This document shows, one piece after another, positions 29,586 through 39,987 of a DNA stretch of 64,000 nt. The position numbers and the translations under genes are program-made. This DNA is from Isochrysis galbana (taxonomy: Eukaryota; Haptophyta; Isochrysidales; Isochrysidaceae): the NCBI GenBank assembly GCA_018136815.1, contig CM030940.1:4534166-4598165 (forward strand), given 5' to 3'. Position 1 is the first letter of the stretch; each line of letters begins with the position of its first letter. The notes below the pieces were generated by a model. It was given only the letters and a program-made list of their open reading frames with translations. It was not told where the DNA came from and searched no databases.

Positions 29586-29589
29586 CGCC

Positions 29590-30000
29590 CCCTGCGATGG
29601 CGCGCCCGCGGCAGGCCTGCAGCTGCCTTCTGGCGACCCCTGGAGGCTCCTTGAGGCCAGCTCAGGGGGCAGAGGAGGTTGGGGCTGGGCCTTGGCCCTG
29701 GCCTCCCCTGCCTCTCCCTCGCTGGCGCTCCTGAGCTTCAGGGTGCCCCACGAGGCACTTGTCTGCCCGTCGACCAGGGGGCGGGAGGAGCGGGTTGGAG
29801 CAAGGAGCAACGAGCAATGGGCTGACCACCCCGGACCAAGACGAGCGAATCAGGCGAGCCTGTGGGGAAGGGAGTGAGTCAGCAGGGCAGTATGCTCCCG
29901 GCAAGCCATAAGCCATAAGGCATGCCGTGAGGATGGGTGGAGAGAGGGGGGGGCTCGTGCCCCCCCATGGGCGAACTAAGTATAAGTATAAACTTAGTTG
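29590..30000. repeat. GC-rich dispersed repeat (copy B)
   Basis: A second copy of the 28990-29450 repeat, ending CCATGGGCGAACTAAGTATA. It differs by small indels. The pair flanks the TATA-containing short repeat, so together they may be one composite element. Confidence 0.7.
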
Positions 30001-30545
30001 ATTATTTTTCCGTGTTAGAATGCACACCGAACCACCGCTTGTAGGACACTTCACCTCACAAATCTTCTCCGCCACGACGACTGGATGAGATCAACGCGGA
30101 GCACTACAGTAGCAACTCAAAGACTACTTCGATGTTAACCTAGAAGGTGCCGTAGAGACCTCTTCCAAGCTCTTGCCTGACGACCGTGACCGTGATGCCC
30201 AGTACGCAGGGGGCCAAGAGACGTGTAAGATAGTATCAACCGCCTAAGCATGTGCGCGTGCACGGGTGGGCAAGCTGCGGCTCGATGCACCCAAGCGAAA
30301 GGGGAAGCCCTTCCAAACGGCGGCACAAACAGAGATCACAAAGTTATCTGCTGCCATCGATACCGTGCAGCAGGCCTTCCCTCATCACATGTGGATCCTC
30401 CGATCTAGGGCTCTGGGGCGGTGCCGCATCACGACAAACTTCAGTGCCTCGGCAACAACTTCTCTCACACGAGATTTTGTGTGAACGAAAGGCCCTAGCA
30501 CGAATCACATCTGTTGTTTCCACTCATGATTCCTTATGGCGCCAC
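30001..30545. other. Intergenic, 3' flank of transporter gene
   Basis: No domain-bearing frame was found. Plus-strand frames running into 30546-30700 are antisense to the transporter. Confidence 0.35.
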
Positions 30546-31980
30546 TCATTCTGCACGTCGCTTCACATGTGGAGTCTGTGGCTGCACGCGCGTTTTACGG
30601 TAAGCATGCACTGCAACTCCTGCGCTGACGCACATCCCCGACATGAGCATCGTTGTCGTCAGGGGTTTGGGGAAGACTATGAAGCTGAGTATGATTGATA
30701 TGAGCTTGCGCGAATTCGTGGCGACAACCGCTGCGGTGCCACCGTGCGAACGGGCGAGAGCGATGAAGCAGCAAACACCAACCCAGCTCGTTGCGCCATA
30801 TAAAAGGAGGTGGCCAGAGGGCAGGCCCTGCGGCACCTGCGAAATCTCTCCAGTGGCAATGACACCCCCCAAAACGGCAAAAAAAGCGAGGCCATTGGTA
30901 TATACCATTACGTGCATTGGGGTGAGCTGTGGCTCAGCCTTGACCAAACGTTCCTGCAAAAGCACCTGCACAGCGTCACAGCACACAGCAAAGAACAGCA
31001 AGGCGATCCCGAGAAGAGAAGTGGACTTCTCAGATTTGCCAACGCTCGCCGCGGTATCATGCGACGCAAGGGTGAAGCCAACTAGGCCACAGCAAAGAAG
31101 AATCGCGGCAACGTGGTCCCAAATGGAGTAGGCCTTGCTCAACAGCACAGAGCCGAGCGCCATTGTAGGCAGCAGCTTGCAGGACTTGATGATGACCTTG
31201 ACGGGGAATGAGACCCAACGAAGGGCAATGTTGCCAGAGACAAGTGATGAGAAGACGAGAATGGAGATCCGTACAAGCGGCCAGAATGGCGTGCGTGCGT
31301 TGCCGCGCCCAAAAATAGCAAGGTATGCAACAGAGAGGGTCGAGCACACGCCGAATTCGTAGGCTGTCACCACAAGAGGCATCTTTTTCTGCAACAAGGT
31401 GGATGAAATAAGGACGGCATGAGATTGCAGGCCTGCCTGCAAGAGAGCCGGAGCTCTAGCTAGCTTTGACGGACTATCCTCCCTACTTGTAGCACAGTGG
31501 GCTTCCCATGCACTTCTGATCGTCTCATGTGGGAGTGAGTGTCAGAGGGCAAGAGGAAGGGCCAGAAAAGAGCGGGAAGAGACGAACGATGGCAGGGGAC
31601 GTGTGGAGCGCGAACGAACGAGCGGGATTGCGGCTGGCCGGGCCAAGTCTAGGCGAGCAGGCATGAAGGCGCATATCCGGTGTCATGTGGATGAGCAGAG
31701 GGGAGAGGAGAAGGATGTGGAAGATGGGATGGGCGGGGAGGGGGAAAAGGGAAGGGGCAGGGGGGGGGTGAGCCGCGTGGCAGAGCCAGACCCACTTGCC
31801 AGTCAAGAAAGGAGAATGTGGGAGTGCGTGGGAGATGGAAGGCGGACGCACCGGCATGGCGTAGATGAGCTGCTCCTGCAGCAGTGCATGGATGAGGCCA
31901 GCGCAGACGACACCCGCGCAGAGCATAAGCATGCGCGCATCGACGAGCGAGCTCACGCCCACCTGGCTCGGAAGGCACAT
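30546..31980 (-). CDS. SLC35B-type nucleotide-sugar / PAPS transporter, two exons
   Basis: Minus-strand exon 1 is 31980-31852 (43 codons) and exon 2 is 31388-30546, separated by a 463-bp GT-AG intron, giving about 323 residues. An alternative acceptor 47 nt upstream (AG before 31435) would add 16 residues in frame. The protein has about nine hydrophobic spans. FPVKVIIKSCKLLPTM and NSRKLISIILSFIVFPKPL are the diagnostic motifs of the UAA/SLC35B family, which exchanges nucleotide sugars or the sulfate donor PAPS for nucleotide monophosphate across Golgi or ER membranes. QERLVKAEPQLTP marks the mid-protein loop. KSCKLLPTM is most like the 3'-phosphoadenosine 5'-phosphosulfate transporters (SLC35B2/B3), so PAPS is the first guess for substrate. 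Confidence 0.8.
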
Positions 31981-32484
31981 CGCACGACCAACAGGGCCGA
32001 CCAGAAGCGGAAGAGAGCGGGAGGGAGGGAGAGAGACTATGTTTGAGAAGGGGATAGGAATAAAGTACTTAAGAGCGGGAAGGCGTTCCAGTGGAAACGG
32101 GGGCGGCGGGGGGGAGGGGGGGGAGGGGCGCGAGTACGGTCGCGCCGTCTCGCCCCCTCTTGCTTGGGGCCGCCCGAGCTCCCCTACCCTGCCGGCGCTC
32201 TGGATGCCCGGCGCCCAGGCTGCTTGGCAATCGTCTCCCCTTGGCGCATACGTTGGGAGGTTCCGCGCCTATCGAGCCATCTCGAGGCCCCTCTGCACCC
32301 CTTGGAAGCGCAAAAGCTGTGGCGAGTTGTTGAGAGAAAGTGGAACTGCCAGAAAACTTAGCACGAGGCAAAGAAGGTGCAACTCGAGGTTCCCTTTTTT
32401 GTCACACCTCACACCCCTCCCGTCTATTTAGGTATACAATTTTTATTGACCTCTAACTTGGACACTATTCCCATGTACTCAGAC
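31981..32484. other. 5' flank of transporter gene; G-rich, no gene
   Basis: It contains GGCGGGGGGG-type tracts (32095-32125). Overlapping frames on both strands have no domain. It probably holds the promoter of the minus-strand transporter. Confidence 0.35.
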
Positions 32485-32612
32485 GAGAAGCGTTCAACCG
32501 CCATCACCCACAGATGGAAAAGCGTTCAATCGCCACCAGCCTATACACATGGAAAAGCGTTCAATCGCCATCACCCCCACGTATGGAAAAGCGTCCAATC
32601 GCCATCACCTCA
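32485..32612. repeat. Minisatellite, about four 34-bp units
   Basis: ATGGAAAAGCGTTCAATCGC units start at 32514, 32549 and 32583, with a partial first unit at 32485. The units are contiguous apart from 5-7 variable bases each. Confidence 0.8.
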
Positions 32613-32655
32613 CCTTTCCCCGCAAGGGCCTATGATGTGTTCCCCATTTGACACT

Positions 32656-33596
32656 GTGAAGGTCTCCGAGCCGCTTTCGCCTGGGCTTTCCGCTCACGGT
32701 CAAAAATGTCGACCCTGTCGCATCCGCGATCGACCTTTTTGTTTTAGAAGTTGTCTGCGTTTCTATGTCCCCTCCTTGTAGGCGAGTCACTAGTCACCGT
32801 CGCAGGATCCTACATTCGCCCTCTTTGCCCTTCCTGCTTCGCCTCCTTTGTCGCCTCCCTTGTCGTCTGCTTGCCCCTCACCTGGCTCACCTCCTTGCGT
32901 GCCCCTAGGGTTTTTAGGTTATGCCACGCGTGCGAGTGCCTCTGGTGCAAGGAACCGCCCCCTTAGGTGACCCTGATCTCCCTCAGGTGCTGGCCGTTGG
33001 ATTATATTGTGGCGCTACTTTACATCGGTCTTCATCAAGCCAATTATATGGGTTTTCGAAAGATTCCTTCCTTATTATTCCTGTGCGTAACTGTCGCCCC
33101 TTCGGATCGTCCGTCTCCCCGTCGCTCTCTTGTCGGCATTCTCTTCCTTGTTCGGTCTGTCAGCAGGTCCCTGTGCGTTCCGTGATAAAGATACGTAAGG
33201 GTGGAGAGTGTTGATGTGAGTGTGGTGCCGTGTCGGCAGTCCATCGGACTCTATCCGTTCTGTCGTCTGTCGTTCGTCGTTCTCGCTCTCGTTCTCGTTC
33301 TCGTTCCCGTTCTCGTCCCTCGTTCTCAACACTCGATCAATACCAAACCCCTCCAATCCCACAGCCCAATCCTATCCACCGCCAATCGCCCGCCCATGTC
33401 CGCTCCGTCGTCGCGCTCGCCCTCGCCCAAGCCCGTCCTCCCGCCTTCCTCTGCTGAGGAGGTGGTCCAGCCCGCCATTCCATCACTCCTGGCCATGTCC
33501 GCCGCGCCTCCGCCGATCGTTTCCCTTCCGTATCATCGCATATCGAGCCAGTGGTCATGCTCGATCCGTCAGACCCCCGCCCATATTAGTAGTACT
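32656..33596 (+). mobile_element. Gypsy 5' fragment: LTR-like block, leader, gag start
   Basis: 32656-32713 is the reverse complement of hAT-like subterminal sequence near 40035-40095. 32716-33013 matches the LTR-like block at 28655-28960. A leader rich in TCTCGTTCTCG follows, then from ATG 33395 a Ser/Pro-rich frame (MSAPSSRSPSPKPVLPPSS) that is cut by a hAT-like end at about 33590. The same gag start occurs near 11744 and, inverted, near 6475. Confidence 0.65.
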
Positions 33597-33621
33597 TAAA
33601 AAGCCGTGTTTGACCGCCCTA
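33585..33621 (-). repeat. hAT-like terminal repeat, left-facing (family B)
   Basis: Reading inward, the sequence is AGGGCGGTCAAACACGGC followed by TTTTTAAGTACTACTAATAT, close to the end at 39988 (GGGCTTTTTAAGTACTAATA). No partner end is found to its left. It lies 77 bp from the complete element that starts at 33699, back to back. Confidence 0.7.
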
Positions 33622-33690
33622 AAGGGGGGGGGGAGACCGGGGCGTGACGACGGAGAGGGAGTCGCGCGGGGGGACCTAAAGGCGGGAAAC

Positions 33691-35720
33691 AATACGAATA
33701 GGGCGGTCAAACAGGGGCTTTTTAACGACTAATAAGGGTTGGGCTGCATTTTTGACCGTGGCGCGATGCCCAATAAAAAACCTCCCGGGGGGGCTACCTG
33801 ACGCTACGAAAATCTTCGCCAAGAAATGGTGCGATTCGCCCCCCCTCTCTCCCCCTCCGTCACGCGCGCTCACGCTCTACTCGTAAAGAATTGGCGGTCG
33901 CGCCCGCGGGGGGATCGGTTCCTTTGTATCTAAGCTACATTCGGCATTTGTTTCCCGCCCGATGCAGCGCCGTGTCGGGCTGCCGACAGTCCGACCACCC
34001 CCTGACCCCCTGCGCAGCCCACCCAGCACATCACAGCGCGCGCACGCGGCTACCCTGGCTACCAGAGGCCCCACCCCGACCATCCCGACCCGCCCCTCGC
34101 AGGATTCGCCCTCTCTCGAACTCGGCATCGAGAACTAGGATCAGCTCACCGGCGCGGCAGTCCACTCTTGGCTGACGAGCCTCCGCATTGAGGCTGCCAA
34201 CGCGGCCATCCTCCCTCTGACAGTGCCAGATCTGGCGTTGATCGATGAGGTGAGACCCGTGGGCGGCCTCAGGACGGGCTTCGTCGTGGCGCTCTACGCC
34301 ACGGCGAGCAGGAAAGCCCAAGATCCTGCCAGAGCGCCTCACAGCGCATCTGGCGGGAACCCACCACCCAGAGCAGAAATCATCTTCTGCCGCTGGGTGG
34401 TGGGCTTGGCAGGCGGTATTGGGAATCAACCCATACTGCCAATGACGCGCGATAGCGCAATAAAAGCGCTCCTGGCACGCGGAGCTCGCGCAGCCAAGGC
34501 CCACTCCAAGGTCTTGGCAACACTTGACACGAAGTCAAGGAGAGCCGTAGACCGCGGAGCCGACGCGGCGTCCGTCGACCCCAGGTGGGCAGCTGAGACA
34601 GGGGGGCTTTGACAGTCCGCCGCCAGGCCTCAAGTAAGCATCGGCCAAAGCGGCGGCGGCGACGGCCCAGTAAGTGGGGGCGGCGGCGGCGGCGGCGCTC
34701 CCTCGGCGACGTCAGACGTCAACGTTCAAAGGGCGCCACGGATGGCTGACTGCAACGAGGATTCAGCGCGCGGCCTGCTCGATTGGCGTGACTGTCTGGG
34801 TGGCCCCAGCGTATTTGGTGTCTGGCTGGGCCCCCTATTCAGGTAGATCATCGAAATCGGGCACGCAGCGCGGCCGGAATCGGTTGGAAGTTGGGCTCTC
34901 CGGGCCTCCCTAGGCGACGTCAGACGTCAACGTTCAAAGGGCGCCACGGATGGCTGATTGCGACGAGGATTCAGCGCGCGGCCTGCTCGATTGGCGTGAC
35001 TGTCTGGGTGGCCCCTGTGTGTTTGGTGTCTGGCGGGGCCCCCCATCCAGGTGGATCGTCGAAAACGGGCATGCACCGCGCCCGGTCTCGATTTGAAGTT
35101 GGGCTCTCCGGGCCTCACTCGGAGACGGCTCAACGTCCAATGGGCTCAGCGGATGGCTGATTTCGACGAGGTTTCGGCGCGCGGCCTGCCCGATTGGCGT
35201 GACTGTGCGGGTGGCCCCGGTGTATTTGGTGTCTGGCGGGGCCCCCCATCCAGGTGGATTGTCGAAAACGGGCATGCACCGCGCCCGGTCTCGATTTGAA
35301 GTTGGGCTCTCCGGGCCTCACTCGGAGACGTTGGACGCTCAGCGGTTGGCTGATTTCGACGAGGTTTCGGCGCGCGGCCTGCCCGATTGGCGTGACTGTG
35401 CGGGTGGCCCCGGTGTATTTGGTGTCTGGCGGGGCCCCCCATCCAGGTGGATCGTCGAAAACGGGCATGCACCGCGCCCGGTCTCGATTTGAAGTTGAGC
35501 TCTTTAAGCCCTTTCCGACTTTAGCGTCTTTCGTCAATATTTGCTTACGTTTTGTTGTGGGGGCCCAAGGGGGAGGTCTGGGTCCCAATGGGGCCCGGAT
35601 ATGTGTCAGTTGGGTGTATTGGGAACTTTCTACCAAAAAAATCCTGAAATTTCCTTAACCGTGAGATGGTCATTTTTTCACCCCTAATAAAAAAACCCTG
35701 TTTGACCGCCCTAATACGAA
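33691..35720 (+). mobile_element. Complete hAT-like non-autonomous element with 8-bp target duplication
   Basis: The element 33699-35712 is flanked by AATACGAA at 33691-33698 and 35713-35720. The left end is TAGGGCGGTCAAACAGGGGC and the right end is the inverse of AGGGCGGTCAAACAGGGTTT. An 8-bp target duplication and a TAGGG start fit the hAT superfamily. The interior has no transposase. It holds a subterminal TTTTTGACCGTG word, a possible captured coding fragment (33990-34612), a 12-bp-stem hairpin (34359-34408, arms CCCACCACCCAG) and four tandem repeats of about 200 bp. It would need a transposase in trans. A locus at 38188-38284 resembles its flanks joined without the insert. Confidence 0.85.
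34686..35494. repeat. Four tandem repeats of about 200 bp
   Basis: Units start at about 34686, 34891, 35099 and 35302 (lengths about 205, 208, 203 and 193). Each begins TTGGGCTCTCCGGGCCTC (degenerate in the first) and contains CGATTGGCGTGACTGT and GGTGTCTGGC. One unit is also present, inverted, in the truncated copy at 2113-2340. Units 3 and 4 are the most alike, so expansion is recent at the right side. Confidence 0.9.
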
Positions 35721-37248
35721 AAGAGATGTACAACCCTCCCTACCCGCAACAGCTTGCAAAATTCGACGCTCACAACGCACATTTTGGTTTTTCTGATGGC
35801 CACTCCCACACCAGCGCACGGACATCAAACCACCATCATCGGTCGGGTCTCACGCGAGGCAATGCGCGCCACCATGGCTGCGAGGCGCCCTGGGCTGGCC
35901 ACCCATACATCTGACACGCCTTCTAGCAGCCGCACGACGCACACACCTGCCGCCATCAACCATCAGTCTGTGATAGGCAAGGCGAGGTCCGGATGTGCAT
36001 ACGTCAACACCAAAGACCAAAGATGTGGATGCACAAACGGGCTTTTGCGGGGCTTTCAGGCGGTCGCTCCCGAGTAAAGGTGGCGGCTTATGACCTGTCT
36101 CGAACAGTCTGACGGCCCTTCCCTCTCTCGCCACGCCCCATGCAACCCAATACCCTGCTGAGCGCCTCACGCAGCCCATCTGTAGTGCGCTTCCCCGCCC
36201 CCACCCTAGCTCGATGTGGCGGTACAAGGGTGGACTGTGCGCGGGCTCAGGCAGAGGCCCCATACCAGCTAGTCCCTCCACCAGATGCAAAGCGCGTCCG
36301 AGCGCCAGGCCCCGTGACAGCTGGAGGAGCCAGGCAGCCGCCGCGCGAGCGAACCCCCCCCCCCCCAATCGGTGGCGGGGCCAGCTAGAGACGCCAGCAC
36401 CCAAAAACAGGAAGAGAATTGTAGGGAGGGAAAGGGGAGAAGGGGGAAAGAGAGAAGAGAGAGAAAAGGAGAGAAGAGAGAGAAATATGTAGAGGGAGAT
36501 ACACAGGCGAGAGGGGACAGAGAGAGCACACAAAGTTCAATCTCCTTTTTCTTCCGTGTCTATATATCAGTGTTCAAAGCCCCCCCCCCCCGGGAGCTCC
36601 CGTCAGCAGGTACGTCTTGGGAGCTTGCGGGGATTTTTGCTGCCCCCCCGGGGAACTCCCCGGGGGCTTTTCTTAGCAAAAGGCCTCTCAGAGAGCTTCT
36701 GGCAGCTCTGGGAGCAACCGGGGGTCAGAGAGAGACAGCCGCAGAGAGAGAAGGACAGAGAGATGGACAGGGAGAAAAGGAGAGGAGAGAGATTAGAGCG
36801 GCCGGGGGGGTTGGCGGGGGGGGGGGGGGGGGGGAGCACGAGAGGTGGGGAAGAAGGAGAGAGGGAGAGAGAGAAGAGAGAGAAGAGTGGTGTGTGTGGG
36901 TGATGGTGACAGGTGTGGTGCAGGCGGGGGATGCGCGTGCGAACTGTTCGTCGGTGGGCGGCGGCGCGAGCGAGGTCCCGAGCGAGAGCGAGGTCCTGAA
37001 GGAGAGCAAGCGGGGAATGGGAAGTGACGGAGATATAGATGGAGACAGAGGGAGAGTGGGACAAAACAAGGGGGTGAGAGCGTGTAGGGAGGAGAAGGAG
37101 AGAGAGAGTGACGAAGATAGAGCGGGAGAAGGAGTGAACGTACTGGAAAGTGGGGCGCCCATGGCCGGTTCGCGTGCCCACCAGACCCAGGCGAGGTGCA
37201 GCCTGCTGACAGATCTCGAGAGAGAGGAAGAGATAGAGGCGAGGAGAG
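35721..37248. other. No confident gene; purine-rich tracts up to an assembly gap
   Basis: 35721-36360 has only domain-free short frames. From 36415 the plus strand is strongly purine-rich (AGAGAGGGAGA words), with C runs at 36359-36367 and a G run near 36816-36834. A 340-codon frame here (36372-37394) is Arg/Glu/Gly low complexity and crosses the gap, so it is not called. Confidence 0.45.
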
Positions 37249-37348
37249 NNNNNNNNNNNNNNNNNNNNNNNNNNNNNNNNNNNNNNNNNNNNNNNNNNNN
37301 NNNNNNNNNNNNNNNNNNNNNNNNNNNNNNNNNNNNNNNNNNNNNNNN
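37249..37348. other. Assembly gap, 100 N
   Basis: Exactly 100 unknown bases, the usual placeholder for a gap of unknown length. The sequences on either side (purine-rich left, LINE on the right) may not be adjacent in the genome. Confidence 0.99.
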
Positions 37349-37484
37349 TGGAGTCGTTGTTGTTCCCTCGCAGCTTTGCTCTGTTACCCCTTAGAGGGTC
37401 TGCACGCGTTGTCCGCTGGTGGTCCTACCTAAATAAACTTTTACGTTATACGTTATACTAGAATACCTAAAAATAACGATACAT

Positions 37485-37912
37485 ACTACTATATACAATC
37501 CAAGGGAGAGTATATCCCGCGCGACAAATTTCTTGAGTCTTGGGAGAACATAGTGAAACACGCAAGCGGCATAATAGATAATAGGTAATAGGAACGGTAA
37601 CGCAGGAAGCCAGCACCGACACCAAATAATACGGGAGACGACAACTACCACAACGACTCCCAACGCCAACGCGGAGACCCAACAGCCTGAGATTCGCTTA
37701 ACCCAACAAGGCGAATACTTCGCCAAAGAGGGAAACAACTGGTACGAGGTCGAACTCTCATTCTCATATCTGGGCACCCCTATCTTGGGAGACCAAGCAG
37801 TAGCCGAACCCACCGATTTAGACCCGACCCCACCGGCGAAGTGGGGCGAAGGATATAAATCCAACAAGAGAACGGAATATCCGCTCCCGGATGAATACTC
37901 ACTAGACTAGAC
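37485..37912 (+). pseudogene. LINE ORF2 fragment (late region)
   Basis: The plus strand encodes SKGEYIPRDKFLESWENIVK. After a break it encodes LTQQGEYFAKEGNNWYEVEL, then YLGTPILGDQ and TPPAKWGEGYKSNKRTEYPL. These match in order IHFQGEYIPKDKFLASW, GSYFAEHKGAWYEAELSY and SPPAKWGDGFKSNKRLEYPL of the 57-kb LINE. Stop codons interrupt it, and similarity ends about 37912. Confidence 0.85.
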
Positions 37913-38187
37913 TAGACGGCAAAACATCCCTTGACGCTTGACGCTACGGGCGTGGACCACGTCACCAAGACCAAGGCACTGCAAGAAACCCAAAACAAAC
38001 GCCGGCGCCTTACGGGTCGGGGAAAGACGGGAAGGGAGAGGGGGGAGAGGGCTTCCGCGGGGGAGCCGGAGCCGGGGAGAAGAGAAAGAGAAGAGAGGGG
38101 GGGCGGACCGATTCGGGACGATGCGGCGGGGGAGAAGGGAGAAGGGAACTGGGGCTGGGGCGCGGCGACAGAGACAGAGAGCAGAGA

Positions 38188-38284
38188 GTAGAGAGGGAGT
38201 CGCGCGGGAAGACCTAAAACCGGAACATACACATACGAGGGGGGAGTGTACAAGGCCCCCCCTTTACCCGCAACACGCCCTTAG
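38188..38284 (+). other. Paralogous unoccupied site of the hAT-like element
   Basis: GAGAGGGAGTCGCGCGGG and GACCTAAA before ACATACGA, then GTGTACAAG and TTTACCCGCAACA after it, correspond to the sequences left of 33698 (GAGAGGGAGTCGCGCGGG, GACCTAAA) and right of 35713 (ATGTACAAC, CTACCCGCAACA). The target word occurs once here and twice around the element. The locus is therefore a duplicated host or repeat sequence that never received, or cleanly lost, the insertion. Confidence 0.7.
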
Positions 38285-38311
38285 AAGTTAAAAGCCCTGT
38301 TTGACCGCCCT
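38285..38311 (-). repeat. hAT-like terminal repeat, left-facing
   Basis: Reading inward, AGGGCGGTCAAACAGGGC is followed by TTTTAACTTC. No matching end lies to the left, so it is an isolated end. Confidence 0.65.
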
Positions 38312-38856
38312 ATGGCCTATGGCCTATGGTAGCCTTGGTACTATGTACTATATTAGTCTATGGTCTATAGTACTTCTATGTTTATGTTAGTTACCGAGCT
38401 ACTGTATTCACAGCCTAATGAGAGACGCTGTGGAGACCTTGTTGAAACCTTGTTGCGGCGGTGCAAAAAACAAAAACCCTCGAGTGCTTACACCTTACAC
38501 TTACAACCCTACAAGTTCGACTTAAGTAGAGCCCTACTCTTCTCTTCTACTTTTTGTTTACAATAGTTAGTAGAGTTAGTTCACCGCAGCTGCCCGACCG
38601 AGGGTGGGTCTTCCTTTTGGCCGGAGCAAACTGCCGCGTCTGAGGCACGTGGGGGTTGCGAGGGAGCAGTGCTGCGCGGTCGTGGTGCGTGGCGCCCCTT
38701 GTGCCCCCGCCCGCCTCTCTCTCGCTCTCCGCCTCCCGCGCGTCCTCTGTACGTGCTGCGAGTGCGCGCGGCGATGGGCGAGTGCTTCGAGTTGATCCGC
38801 ACACACGCTTAATCACACGCGACCGCTCTCTCTGCCCTATCATCACAGCCAGCACC

Positions 38857-39649
38857 ATGGGTATCGACATTAAGGCTGGCGGTCGCAAGGCGACGAAGAA
38901 GTCGGGCCGCACCGCTCCCGTCTCCGAGAACCTTTACTTGCGCCTCATCGTCAAGCTCTACCGTTTCCTCGCCAGGCGGACGGATGCAAAGTTCAACAAG
39001 GCGCGTAGTGCGCGCGTGAGAGCTTGGTCGGTGTGGAGGCTGCGGTGTTGCTGAGCGCTGGCAGATTGTAATGGTGTGATGGTATCATACGGCTTGGGGA
39101 ACTGAGAGAAGCCCGGCCACCATTATTGTAGGTCGTGCTGAAGCGTCTCTTCATGTCCAAGACCAACCGCCCGCCACTGTCCATCAAGAACATCAGCAAA
39201 TTCATGGCGCGTGAGGGAAATGAGGTGCAGCTGCCATGCGCGAATCGTCTAGCTCCTGGCCTTCTGTCCTCTCTCGCGCGCCCACCGCCGCATGCTGTCC
39301 CCATCCCTCTTAGAACAAGATTGCTGTGTGCGTCGGCTCGGTCACGGACGATGTCCGCTTCCTTGAGGTGCCGAAGATGACGATTTGCGCCCTCCGCTTC
39401 ACTGCCACTGCGCGTGCCCGCATTGTCAAGGCTGGCGGGGAATGCCTGACGTTCGATCAGCTTGCTCTCAAGGCCCCGACGGGCGAGGGCACCGTGCTGC
39501 TGCGTGGCTGCAAGTCGCGTCGTGAGTCTGCGCGCCACTTCGGCGCCCCGGGCGTGAAACACTCCCACGTCAAGCCGTATGTGCGTTCCAAGGGGCGCAA
39601 GTTCGAGAAGGCCCGTGGCCGTCGTGCGTCGCGTGGCTACCGCAACTAA
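38857..39649 (+). CDS. RPL18: Cytosolic large-subunit ribosomal protein eL18, three exons
   Basis: Exons 38857-39000, 39132-39224 and 39314-39649 give 190 residues (human 188). It starts [18 protein letters not shown] and contains [68 protein letters not shown] and [18 protein letters not shown]. It ends [12 protein letters not shown]. All are hallmarks of eL18, which sits on the solvent side of the 60S subunit. Intron 1 (131 bp) must begin with GC (AAG then GCGCGT) to keep the conserved KFNK-VVLKRLF junction. A GT donor 15 nt downstream would add five residues (ARSAR) at a site where the family has none. Intron 2 (89 bp) is GT-AG. Confidence 0.95.
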
Positions 39650-39987
39650 TCGCCTATCCAACTCCACTCAACTGCGGCGAGATGCTGGCTTCCGTGCAGT
39701 GTCTTCTTTGGCGATGGCACGCGGTATGTTTGAGGGCACAGCGGGTTGTTGTGAGCGGGATGGTTGCTGGAGCAATCTCACAGTTCTCGTATGTGTTCAG
39801 AGCGCGTGCTGCCTTTTTTGTCGTGGGGACGAGCAAGTGTTGACTCTTGTCTGCGATATTTGGGGGGGCTGTGGTTGGGCAGAGCATGTTGCCGTTTGTG
39901 TCTTATAATAGCAGCACTCTTTTCTAGGTCGGAGTGTGAGAGAGCAGCACCCCACCAAACGGCCGATGGCACCCGATGCCGTAGTAG
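39650..39987. other. 3' flank of eL18
   Basis: No further gene is seen. It ends at a hAT-like terminal repeat. Confidence 0.4.

Noticed and set aside
32485..32612. CRISPR-like array of short repeats
   Set aside because: Units are nearly contiguous, with only 5-7 variable bases rather than 25-40-bp spacers, and the DNA is eukaryotic. It is a minisatellite.
1895..33621. Pairing the hAT-like ends at 1895 and 33621 as one huge element
   Set aside because: They are 31.7 kb apart with many unrelated genes between, and they belong to different end types (A and B).
34031..34612. Protein-coding gene inside the hAT-like element
   Set aside because: Overlapping frames on both strands and no recognisable transposase. 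A faint similarity to 40380-40560 is better explained by shared transposon sequence.
36372..37394. 340-codon plus frame
   Set aside because: It is Arg/Glu/Gly low complexity from GA-rich DNA and crosses the 100-N gap.
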